Source: Alphaproteobacteria bacterium (GTDB lineage: Bacteria; Pseudomonadota; Alphaproteobacteria; CAAGCB01; CAG-977). From it: a stretch of DNA of 49,405 nucleotides. The position numbers and the translations under genes were made by a program. Below, in pieces: positions 41,660 through 49,405 of the stretch (position 1 is its first letter; each line of letters opens with the position of its first letter). The notes below the pieces were generated by a model. It ran no database searches and was not told the DNA's origin. It worked only from the letters and a program-made list of their open reading frames with translations. The DNA lies in contig JAKSVU010000013.1 in NCBI GenBank assembly GCA_024413465.1, positions 1 to 49,405 on the forward strand, given 5' to 3'.

Positions 41660-44431
41660 ATGAGTAAAATTAAAATTCGTGGTGCACGAGAACACAATTT
41701 AAAAAACGTAGATATTGATATCGAAAAAAATAAATTAGTGGTCATTACGGGATTATCTGGGTCTGGTAAATCATCGTTGGCTTTTGATACTTTGTATGCT
41801 GAAGGTCAACGGCGCTACGTTGAAAGTTTATCCGTATATGCTCGTCAATTCGTCGATTTGATGAAAAAACCAGACGTCGATTTAATAGAAGGGCTTTCAC
41901 CAGCTATTTCTATTGAACAAAAAACGACGTCGCATAATCCTCGTTCTATTGTCGGGACGGTGACTGAAATATATGATTTTATGCGTTTGTTATGGGCAAG
42001 AGCAGGAACGCCATATTCTCCTGTAACAGGATTACCGATTGAAAGTCAAACGATAACACAGATGACGGATAAGGTTTTATCCATGCCGGAGGGAACAAAA
42101 TTAATGTTGTTGGCTCCTGTCGTGCGTGGAAAGAAAGGAGAATATAAAAAGGAAATTAAGGAGTTTCAAAAAAAAGGTTTTCAACGGTTAAAAGTGGATG
42201 GAGAAGTCTATTTAATTGAAGAAGTTCCTGATTTGAATAAAAATTTTAAACACGATATTTCTGTGATCGTTGACAGACTTGTTATCAAAGGGGATATCAA
42301 AACGCGTGTGGCAGAATCATTTGAAACGGCTTTGAATTTGGCTGATGGTTTAGCAGTTATTGAAAATATGGCGGATCACAGCGAGATTTTATTCTCGTCA
42401 AGATATTCTTGTCCTATTTCTGGTTTTACAATTCCAGAAATTGAACCTCGTTTGTTTTCTTTTAATAATCCTCATGGTTTTTGTCCCGAATGTGAGGGAT
42501 TAGGAATAAAATTACATATTGATCCGGATTTGGTCATTCCTGATAAAGAAAAAATGATAGATGAGGGGGCCATTGCTGCATGGGCAGGATTAAATGGTGA
42601 ATTATATCCTTGGAATAAAGATGCTTTATATTCTTTGGCACAAAAATTCAAACTTGATTTACATCAACGCTGGTGTGATTTGTCTGCAGATTTACAAGAA
42701 AAAATTTTGTATGGTGATGGTTCGTTTGAAGGCGTTATTCCAAATTTAAATCGTCGTTTTTTGGAAACAGATTCACAATGGGTGCGAGAAGATATTCAAA
42801 GATTTCAAAATAATTTAATTTGTCCTGCTTGTCATGGAAAGCGGTTAAAGCCAGAGGCATTGGCTGTTAAAATTGCAGGAAAAGATATTTCCGAAATTAC
42901 CCAATTATCCATTGCAGATGCTGAAAAATGGTTTAAGTCTGTGCCAGAACATCTTCCTGTGCAAAAAAGGGAAATTGCTGAACGAATTTTAAGAGAAACG
43001 AATGAAAGATTATCTTTTTTGAATAACGTTGGATTAGGATATCTTTCGTTAAATCGAACTTCTGGAACATTATCCGGGGGGGAAAGTCAAAGAATTAGAT
43101 TGGCTTCTCAAATTGGATCTGGATTGACAGGTGTTTTATACGTTTTAGATGAGCCGTCAATTGGATTACATCAACGGGATAATGACAGATTGTTGGCGAC
43201 AATGTTTAAGTTGCGTGATTTGGGAAATACAGTTGTCGTTGTTGAACACGATGAAGACACTATGCGTGCAGCAGATATGATTATTGATATGGGTGTCGGT
43301 GCTGGGGAACTTGGAGGAAGATTAGTTGCTCAGGGAACTGCTGAAGAAATTCAAAAAGTGCCGGAAAGTTTGACAGGTCAATATCTTTCAGGTGTTAGAA
43401 AAATAGAAGTTCCTAAAAATCGTCGTTCTGGGAATAAAAAGTATATTGAAATCAAAGGGGCTCGAGCCAATAATCTAAAAAATATTGACGTGAAAATACC
43501 ATTGGGGACTTTTTGTTGTGTTACAGGTGTTTCAGGTGGTGGAAAATCTTCTCTAATTATTGAAACCCTGTATAAAGGGTTGACTAAAATTTTAAATGGG
43601 GCTCGTATTCCTGTTGGGAATCATGATAAAATTTTAGGAGTAGAACATATTGATAAGGTTATTGATATTGATCAATCTCCGATTGGTAGAACACCTCGTT
43701 CAAATCCTGCAACGTATACGGGAATATTTAGTTATATTCGTGATTGGTTTGCGGAATTACCTGAAGCCAAAGTGCGTGGATATAAATCAGGACGTTTTTC
43801 TTTTAACGTAAAAGGTGGACGTTGTGAAGCTTGCCAAGGTGATGGCGTAATTAAGATTGAAATGAATTTTTTGCCAGACGTTTACGTTGCTTGTGATGAG
43901 TGTCATGGTTCTCGGTATAATCGCGAAACGCTAGATGTAAAATTTAAAGATAAGTCTATTGCTGACGTTTTAGATATGACAGTTGATGAAGCTGCAGTCT
44001 TTTTCAAAGCTGTTCCAACCATTAAATCTAGGTTAGAGTTATTACAACAAGTCGGATTGGGATATATTCATTTGGGGCAGTCTGCGACAACTTTATCTGG
44101 TGGTGAGGCCCAACGCATTAAGTTATCAAAAGAATTGTCTAAAAAAGGAACGGGTAAAACAATCTATATTTTGGACGAGCCAACGACAGGGCTTCATTTT
44201 GAGGATGTTGCAAAATTGTTATCCGTTTTGCACAGATTGGTTGATGCCGGAAATACTGTTGTTGTGATTGAACATAATTTGGAAGTGATTAAAACTGCAG
44301 ATTATATAATTGATTTAGGACCAGAAGGTGGAGCCGGTGGCGGTGAAGTCGTTGCTACAGGAACACCTGAAGAAGTTGCTAAAGTCAAAGAAAGTTTTAC
44401 AGGTCAATATTTAAAGAAAATGCTTAAATAA
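41660..44431 (+). CDS. uvrA: Excinuclease ABC subunit A
   Basis: 923 residues. Two ABC ATPase halves with P-loops GLSGSGKS and GVSGGGKS, signatures LSGGESQRI and LSGGEAQRI, the UvrB-binding region, and zinc modules ([20 protein letters not shown]). It detects DNA lesions in nucleotide excision repair. No LexA box is visible before the upstream small gene. Terminator follows. Confidence 0.97.
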   Translation: MSKIKIRGAREHNLKNVDIDIEKNKLVVITGLSGSGKSSLAFDTLYAEGQRRYVESLSVYARQFVDLMKKPDVDLIEGLSPAISIEQKTTSHNPRSIVGTVTEIYDFMRLLWARAGTPYSPVTGLPIESQTITQMTDKVLSMPEGTKLMLLAPVVRGKKGEYKKEIKEFQKKGFQRLKVDGEVYLIEEVPDLNKNFKHDISVIVDRLVIKGDIKTRVAESFETALNLADGLAVIENMADHSEILFSSRYSCPISGFTIPEIEPRLFSFNNPHGFCPECEGLGIKLHIDPDLVIPDKEKMIDEGAIAAWAGLNGELYPWNKDALYSLAQKFKLDLHQRWCDLSADLQEKILYGDGSFEGVIPNLNRRFLETDSQWVREDIQRFQNNLICPACHGKRLKPEALAVKIAGKDISEITQLSIADAEKWFKSVPEHLPVQKREIAERILRETNERLSFLNNVGLGYLSLNRTSGTLSGGESQRIRLASQIGSGLTGVLYVLDEPSIGLHQRDNDRLLATMFKLRDLGNTVVVVEHDEDTMRAADMIIDMGVGAGELGGRLVAQGTAEEIQKVPESLTGQYLSGVRKIEVPKNRRSGNKKYIEIKGARANNLKNIDVKIPLGTFCCVTGVSGGGKSSLIIETLYKGLTKILNGARIPVGNHDKILGVEHIDKVIDIDQSPIGRTPRSNPATYTGIFSYIRDWFAELPEAKVRGYKSGRFSFNVKGGRCEACQGDGVIKIEMNFLPDVYVACDECHGSRYNRETLDVKFKDKSIADVLDMTVDEAAVFFKAVPTIKSRLELLQQVGLGYIHLGQSATTLSGGEAQRIKLSKELSKKGTGKTIYILDEPTTGLHFEDVAKLLSVLHRLVDAGNTVVVIEHNLEVIKTADYIIDLGPEGGAGGGEVVATGTPEEVAKVKESFTGQYLKKMLK

Positions 44432-44432
44432 A

Positions 44433-44456
44433 AAACTCCCTCAATTGAGGGAGTTT
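44433..44456. terminator. Bidirectional terminator after uvrA
   Basis: A perfect palindrome, AAACTCCCTCAA and its complement, between convergent uvrA and lipoprotein genes. Confidence 0.85.
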
Positions 44457-44460
44457 CTAT

Positions 44461-45237
44461 TTAGTCTTCAATGACTATGTAATCAAATTGTTTAGAATCG
44501 GCTCGAATAACTCTAATTTTGGTGCCACGCAACATAATCAAAGTTGAATCTGCTGGATAATAAACCGTATCAAAGCTACCTGCATTACCATTTGTGCCAG
44601 GGACTGCATCTTTTACGAAAAATGCAATCTGATTATTTTTGATACCATCATATTTTACTTCGAAGTCAATAAATGGGATGGTGTCCATTGTAGAAGAATA
44701 AACTCGCTTGAAAGAAGCTCCTCGTGGAGACATTTTTGTGTAGTTTTTCAAAAGAGAGTATTTACTATCGTTGGTGCCTTTGAATAGAACTTCTTTTTGT
44801 ACGTAAAAGGATTTATCAAGTAAAATGTATTTTTTGTTGAAAGGTCCGATAACGTAGAAAGGTTCATTCTTATAGGTAATTGTTCCAAGGATAGGATGTT
44901 GTCCGACAGGAATGGTAAACGAATCAAAATTCGATGAAAAAGTAATCGTTGTTGTGTTTTCAAGTGATCCATGAATAAAATTGCGTTGGTAATATCCAAT
45001 AACGCGTAGAACCGTTTCTCCAAAACCGGCAGAAAGATGAGAGTTTAATTCATAATTCTTGTCCAAAATAGGAGTTGGAGCCGTTGCCTGAGTTGCTGGT
45101 GGAGGTGGTGTTAAAGAAAACGAATCTATTTTATTCGATAAATAACTATCTTCCGTTTTATCTGAAATAAAAATGCATCCAGTTAAAAGTGAAGAAAAAA
45201 TTGATGTAAAAACAACGAATTTTGGTAAAATTTTCAT
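44461..45237 (-). CDS. Lipoprotein of unknown function
   Basis: 258 residues. Signal II with lipobox LTGC, lipidated C21. A Pro/Thr-rich linker (44-58, TPPPPATQATAPTP) leads to a beta-rich domain (about 70-255) with no known motif. Likely outer-membrane anchored. Upstream, rpmJ lies divergent. Confidence 0.75.
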   Translation of the reverse strand: MKILPKFVVFTSIFSSLLTGCIFISDKTEDSYLSNKIDSFSLTPPPPATQATAPTPILDKNYELNSHLSAGFGETVLRVIGYYQRNFIHGSLENTTTITFSSNFDSFTIPVGQHPILGTITYKNEPFYVIGPFNKKYILLDKSFYVQKEVLFKGTNDSKYSLLKNYTKMSPRGASFKRVYSSTMDTIPFIDFEVKYDGIKNNQIAFFVKDAVPGTNGNAGSFDTVYYPADSTLIMLRGTKIRVIRADSKQFDYIVIED

Positions 45238-45347
45238 AAAAAATCCTATTTTTTAAAAATAAATCATTCGAACTAGTTGACAATAGCAGATTTTTTTTGT
45301 ACTGTCATCAAACTTCTTAAGAAGAATTTATTTTAAGGAAAAATGTT

Positions 45348-45473
45348 ATGAAAGTTCGTAATTCCCTGAAGTCCGCAAAATTGCGTGATAAAGATTGTAA
45401 AATCGTTCGCAGAAAAGGACGCGTATATATTATTAACAAGAAAAACCCTCGTATGAAGGCTCGTCAGGGCTAA
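45348..45473 (+). CDS. rpmJ: 50S ribosomal protein L36
   Basis: 41 residues, alphaproteobacterial form: [40 protein letters not shown]. Only one Cys, so the zinc-free type. AAGGAAA precedes the ATG. Very short, but the sequence match is complete. A terminator follows. Confidence 0.95.
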   Translation: MKVRNSLKSAKLRDKDCKIVRRKGRVYIINKKNPRMKARQG

Positions 45474-45507
45474 TTAGCGGATTTTTCTGGTTCAAGAAAT
45501 AGAGAAG

Positions 45508-45534
45508 GCCGAATCAAGTGATTCGGCTTTTTTT
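45508..45534 (+). terminator. Terminator after rpmJ
   Basis: Stem GCCGAATCA / TGATTCGGC with a seven-T tract. Confidence 0.92.
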
Positions 45535-45611
45535 GTGCTCATAAAAACAGAGAATGATTTGACGAAAGTTGTTTTTTTGATAGAGTATTAAGATAACAAA
45601 AGGATTTTCTG

Positions 45612-48125
45612 ATGAAAAAATATCTATTTCTTGTTTTAAGTTGTGTTTTGCCTGTTTTGACAGGATGTGAAAAAAAACAACAAACGCCGTGGTATGAACA
45701 AATGGCTGTTTATCAAATTTTCGTTAAATCTTTTTATGATTCGAATAATGATGGTCAGGGTGATTTAAAAGGTGTTGAACAAAAATTAGATTATATTAAG
45801 TCATTGGGAGTCAATGCAATTTATTTTAATCCGATTGCAGATGCTTTGCAGGATGATACTCGTTTGCGTAGTCATTTAGGGTATGAAATCCTTGATTTCA
45901 AGAAGGTTTTACCTGCTTATGGAACAACAGAGCAATTTAAGAGTTTGATTGCAGAAGCTCATAAACGGGATATTCATATCATTTTTGATTTTATTACAAC
46001 GGTAATTTCCGTTGAACATCCGTTTTTTAAAGACGTTCGCAATAATCCGAAGAGCCCATATCGCGATTGGTTTATTATTCGAGATGAAATTCCAAGTGGA
46101 CCTTGGATGAATTTCAATGATTATTCGAATCAATTTGCATCTAAACCTTGGAAACTACTACCGACAGGAGGATATTATTATACATTGTGGGGGGCTTCTC
46201 CAATGTTGAATTATCACAATCCAAAGGTTCAGGAATACATTTTATCAGTTATTGATTATTGGATGGAATTAGGTGTCGATGGTTATCGTATTGATGCGGC
46301 AAAACATTTGTTTATGAATGGTCCAGGTCAAGAAAATCAATTTCATCAACCTGAAAATTTTGAATTTTTCAGAAAGTTGAGAAAACATATTACTGCCAAA
46401 TTTGGAGCTGAAAAAGTTTTGTTAGCAGAGGTTTTGCCTGTTCCAAATGATCACAAATACGTTTATCCAAATCGTGAAATGTTTGATGCAATGGTTGATT
46501 ATTCTATGGTAGCAACTTTGTATCCGAACAGTGAGATTGCTTTTGATGATTTATTGTTACCAAAGTTATTCCATAATTATTTTGATGATCCAAATGAATT
46601 TAAAGCGACAAAACTTCAAGACAGAATTTTATACTTTGCTGATCAGGATATTACACGGATTTCCGATCGTATTGAAAATGTTACAGATGATCAATTAAAA
46701 TTAATCGGTTCGTTACTTATCTTTACTCCAACCCATTTCAAATTATTTGAAGGTGAGGAATTAGGTCTAAAAAAAGTTGAAAATTTGGCTTCAGATTTTT
46801 ATGATTGGAAAAATTCATCGTTATCAATTTTTGCTTGGGATGATTCTCCTTATGGTGGTTTTTCAACACATAAACCATTGATGCCTGCGAGTGTAAATTA
46901 TAAGACAAAAAATGTGAAAGCTCAGGAAAAAGATTCACGCTCTATTTTAAGTGAATATCGTCGGATGATAAAGTTAAAGAATCAATATCCAGATTTGTTT
47001 TATAAAGGTAAACGTATTTCCATTGACGTAAACGATCAAATTTACGCATTTTTCATTACAAATGAAAAACATACGGCTTTAGTTGTTTCTAATTTTGATA
47101 CGCAAAAAACACAATCTGCAGCTTTTTCAGTCAAAGCAACAAAAATCAAACAAATTTATGGCGAATCAACAAATTATACTTTTGGAAATAACATATTGTT
47201 TATAAACGGCTTGGAAAGCTATAAAACGAACGTTTATTTGTTTGATGATTTGACTAGTCAGAATTTTAATTTAGGGGATGTTACAGCATATCCTGTTAAA
47301 AATTTAGAATATGGATTGGAATACAAAGTTTCTGAAAAGACCTTGTTCAAGCGTTCAAATTATTGGAAAACAGATGTTTTACGGATATTTAAAAATCAAG
47401 GAACAGTATCTGTTCAATTCTATCGTCCTGAATATGGTGGAGAACGAGTTCAGGTTGGAAGTTTTGATTTGAATACAGAAGACCGGGATATTTTTATTCC
47501 AATGATTGAAGAAACAGAAGCTGTTGTTGTTTCTGTTAATGCTGAATTTTCGTTTGAAGAAGTAAAAGATTTTAACGATTTTTATTTTAAAACGTATGCT
47601 TATAATCCACAAAATCCAACTTTGAAAAAATTCAGTTCTTTTGCTGATGAAAATTTCTGGCATTTTAAAATAGATAAGGAAGGATATGCATTACCAAGTA
47701 ATTCTGGACTCGATTACTGCATTTTGATTAATTCAGGTCATGCTAACAAAATTGATGCTAATTATGCTTCAATTTATGGATTACCAACTGTTTTTACAGA
47801 TGAATATTTTGATCAAGCGATATTTTTGGAACGCCATAAACATTTTGCGAGCTACGTTACAAATATAGAAAGAAAACGTCCAATGGGTGTATTTAATTCT
47901 GCTTCAATTTTATCATTTGAAACAGAACAAGCTTACTACGCAATGGTACCTAAAACGCTACTTCGTTCAAATGAAATAAAGGCGGCTCCGTTTATTTGGT
48001 CTGCAATGGGAAAATGGGGGGATACGCCTCCTGCTGTGGGACCTGTTGTAGAAAGATTAACAACAAATCCAACAAAAAATTATAAAGCAGATAAAGTGGA
48101 AGATTTTCTTGAACTCAAAAAGTAA
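45612..48125 (+). CDS. GH13 alpha-amylase-family lipoprotein with altered active-site motifs
   Basis: 837 residues. Signal II with lipobox LTGC (C19), then a GH13 barrel (about 27-440): nucleophile D228 in DGYRIDAAKH, acid/base E273 in LLAEVL, stabiliser D346 in YFADQD. Region I reads DFITTV instead of DFxPNH and region IV has Q345 where His is usual, so the two histidines that bind the -1 sugar are missing. A long C-terminal part (about 440-837) is unrecognised. It is probably a surface or periplasmic glycan-acting or transglycosylating protein, or a non-catalytic relative. Confidence 0.82.
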   Translation: MKKYLFLVLSCVLPVLTGCEKKQQTPWYEQMAVYQIFVKSFYDSNNDGQGDLKGVEQKLDYIKSLGVNAIYFNPIADALQDDTRLRSHLGYEILDFKKVLPAYGTTEQFKSLIAEAHKRDIHIIFDFITTVISVEHPFFKDVRNNPKSPYRDWFIIRDEIPSGPWMNFNDYSNQFASKPWKLLPTGGYYYTLWGASPMLNYHNPKVQEYILSVIDYWMELGVDGYRIDAAKHLFMNGPGQENQFHQPENFEFFRKLRKHITAKFGAEKVLLAEVLPVPNDHKYVYPNREMFDAMVDYSMVATLYPNSEIAFDDLLLPKLFHNYFDDPNEFKATKLQDRILYFADQDITRISDRIENVTDDQLKLIGSLLIFTPTHFKLFEGEELGLKKVENLASDFYDWKNSSLSIFAWDDSPYGGFSTHKPLMPASVNYKTKNVKAQEKDSRSILSEYRRMIKLKNQYPDLFYKGKRISIDVNDQIYAFFITNEKHTALVVSNFDTQKTQSAAFSVKATKIKQIYGESTNYTFGNNILFINGLESYKTNVYLFDDLTSQNFNLGDVTAYPVKNLEYGLEYKVSEKTLFKRSNYWKTDVLRIFKNQGTVSVQFYRPEYGGERVQVGSFDLNTEDRDIFIPMIEETEAVVVSVNAEFSFEEVKDFNDFYFKTYAYNPQNPTLKKFSSFADENFWHFKIDKEGYALPSNSGLDYCILINSGHANKIDANYASIYGLPTVFTDEYFDQAIFLERHKHFASYVTNIERKRPMGVFNSASILSFETEQAYYAMVPKTLLRSNEIKAAPFIWSAMGKWGDTPPAVGPVVERLTTNPTKNYKADKVEDFLELKK

Positions 48126-48176
48126 TTTTTGGGGGATAAGAATATAGAAAATTATAACAAATAAACAAACATTTAC

Positions 48177-48205
48177 TTGACTAAAAAAATTCAAAATCGT
48201 ATTTT
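48177..48205 (+). promoter_or_regulatory. Promoter of hpf
   Basis: TTGACT, 17-bp spacer, TATTTT, 62 bp before the hpf ATG. Confidence 0.6.
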
Positions 48206-48267
48206 TATAGAATATGGTGAAGTATTTTTGCCATTCAAGTTGAGTATTAATTTTTAAGAGTACAGTA

Positions 48268-48825
48268 ATGAATATAGCTATTACAGGAAAACAAATCGAT
48301 ATCGGAACCAGCTTGCGTTCTTATGTCGAAGAACACATCGAAGCAACTGTTAAAAAATATTTTGACAATCCATTAGATGCAAATATTTCTTTTTCAAAAG
48401 TAGGTAATTTGATTCGTGCAGACATTTCTGCTCATCCAATCAGTGGCGTTTCTATTCAAGGTAGTGCTGAAACAGGTGATGCATACGCTTCATTTGATGC
48501 AGCAAACGATCGTATTGCTAAACAATTACTTCGTTATAAAAAACGTTTAACAAACCATAAATTTGATTCTGAAACAGTTAATTTCGCTGTTATTGAACCT
48601 GAAAAAGAAGATGCTGATGCATCCTTACCATCTGATGAAGCAGCTCCAATGGTTATTGCTGAAATGCAATCTGAATTGCCATTGTGCACAGTTAGTGGTG
48701 CTGTTATGCGTATGGATTTGGCTGACGTTCCAGCTTTGATGTTTCGTAATGTTGCTCATGGCGGTTTAAATATGGTATATCGTCGTTCTGACGGTAATAT
48801 TGGTTGGGTTGATCCTCAAGTCTAA
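48268..48825 (+). CDS. hpf: Ribosome hibernation promoting factor, long form
   Basis: 185 residues: the N-terminal RaiA/HPF domain (1-100, VEEHIEATVKKYFD, ISAHPISGVSIQG) that blocks the decoding centre, a linker, and the C-terminal dimerising domain (130-185, FRNVAHGGLNMVYRRSDGNIGWVDPQ) that makes 100S ribosomes. ptsN follows after 2 bp, a common alphaproteobacterial order, but rpoN is not upstream here. Confidence 0.95.
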   Translation: MNIAITGKQIDIGTSLRSYVEEHIEATVKKYFDNPLDANISFSKVGNLIRADISAHPISGVSIQGSAETGDAYASFDAANDRIAKQLLRYKKRLTNHKFDSETVNFAVIEPEKEDADASLPSDEAAPMVIAEMQSELPLCTVSGAVMRMDLADVPALMFRNVAHGGLNMVYRRSDGNIGWVDPQV

Positions 48826-48827
48826 TC

Positions 48828-49283
48828 ATGCATATTTCTGATTTGTTGACGATTCAACAAATTATTCCAGAATTAAAAGTTTCCAGCAAAAAACAAGCTT
48901 TAAATGAATTAGCTTGTTTTGCTGGGGCTCAGTTGGGTATAGACCAACAAATGATTATGGATCTTTTGTTAGAACGAGAAAAGTTAGGATCAACGGGGGT
49001 TGGTCACAGGATTGCTGTCCCTCATGCAAAACTTTCCAATCTTGACAAGATATACGTTGTTCTTGCTCGATTAAAAAATCCAATCGAATATCAGTCTGTT
49101 GATAAATTAACTGTCGATTTGATAGTAATGATTTTAAGTCCCGAAAATGCAGGTGGAGAATACTTGATGGCTCTTGCTTCAACAGCACGCCTTTTGCATA
49201 ATGAACGTGTTGTTGCTCAAATTCGTGGAAGTGAAACGGCAGAAGGTATTTTTGCTACAATTTGTGAAGCCGAAAGTGCTTGA
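48828..49283 (+). CDS. ptsN: Nitrogen PTS enzyme IIA (PtsN)
   Basis: 151 residues. Fold and motif of EIIA-Ntr with the phosphorylated H66 in IAVPHAKL. It relays phosphate from PtsP/NPr to regulate nitrogen, potassium and envelope responses. Second gene of the hpf operon. Confidence 0.94.
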   Translation: MHISDLLTIQQIIPELKVSSKKQALNELACFAGAQLGIDQQMIMDLLLEREKLGSTGVGHRIAVPHAKLSNLDKIYVVLARLKNPIEYQSVDKLTVDLIVMILSPENAGGEYLMALASTARLLHNERVVAQIRGSETAEGIFATICEAESA

Positions 49284-49308
49284 CAAATTACTGATATAAA
49301 TTCATAGT
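49280..49308 (+). promoter_or_regulatory. Promoter of tRNA-Ala(CGC)
   Basis: TTGACA, 17-bp spacer and CATAGT, starting within the ptsN stop and ending 20 bp before the tRNA. Confidence 0.7.
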
Positions 49309-49328
49309 ACAGCACACATATATTAAGT

Positions 49329-49404
49329 GGGGGTGTAGCTCAGCTGGGAGAGCGACGCGTTCGCAATGCGTAGGTCGTGAGTTCGATCCTCATCATCTCC
49401 ACCA
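49329..49404 (+). tRNA. tRNA-Ala(CGC)
   Basis: A 76-nt cloverleaf with encoded CCA. The acceptor GGGGGTG pairs with CATCTCC (two G-U). The anticodon loop TTCGCAA gives CGC (alanine, GCG codons). It ends one base before the window edge. Confidence 0.9.
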
Positions 49405-49405
49405 A

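Overview
The window looks like a chromosomal segment of an AT-rich, host-associated-type alphaproteobacterium. Seen in the sequence: a LexA box of the alphaproteobacterial type (GAAC-N7-GAAC) upstream of lexA, an EipB/DUF1849 envelope protein, a tsaE-amgK pair, an alpha-type 41-residue L36, and long-form hpf followed by ptsN. The lineage is an inference. Amino acid biosynthesis genes (hisI, hisC, chorismate mutase) and a full phospholipid/envelope set argue against an extremely reduced obligate endosymbiont. No plasmid, phage structural or CRISPR features were seen.

Layout. 1-5.5 kb: a minus-strand operon (secreted nitroreductase, DUF2357-type nuclease, eipB), then an MBOAT acyltransferase. 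5.5-8.6 kb: minus operon of a basic unknown protein, an inactive-looking SNase-fold membrane protein, tsaE and amgK. 8.7-13.8 kb: tRNA-Ala(GGC), a GNAT gene, a leader-peptide-like small gene, a lipoprotein, a sodium:solute symporter, a small 57-aa gene, a membrane-anchored class I glutamine amidotransferase, tRNA-Pro(CGG). 13.9-21 kb: LysM protein, the overlapping run psd-pssA-polA, an OmpH/Skp-like lipoprotein, rpmB and SOS-regulated lexA.

21.07-26.04 kb is the accessory part: an integrated element in the 3' end of tRNA-Glu(TTC). Direct-repeat copies of the tRNA end and its terminator flank it, and further direct and inverted tRNA fragments lie at its left edge. Inside are a decayed large serine recombinase, an ankyrin gene coupled to a glycine-rich hydrophobic protein, a YwqK/MORN-2 repeat protein and a second pseudogene. 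Ankyrin and YwqK proteins are known immunity families, so a toxin-immunity cassette is a reasonable but unproven reading.

26-37.9 kb: another leader-peptide-like small gene just outside the island, two HAD phosphatases, a trehalose-phosphatase-like HAD linked to a second OmpH paralogue and an M23 endopeptidase with eleven Phe-Phe units, an HNH protein, a glyoxalase II-like hydrolase coupled to a giant MFS-PlsC-acyl-ACP ligase fusion, then hisC and chorismate mutase. 37.9-49.4 kb: hisI coupled to an ankyrin protein, an outer-membrane barrel with a C8 tract in its promoter region, an MBL hydrolase, uvrA, lipoproteins, rpmJ, a GH13 lipoprotein with altered active-site motifs, hpf-ptsN and tRNA-Ala(CGC).

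The candidates most worth following are the tRNA-Glu island with its coupled small proteins, the two leader-type peptides, the FF-repeat M23 protein, and the C-tract upstream of the barrel gene.
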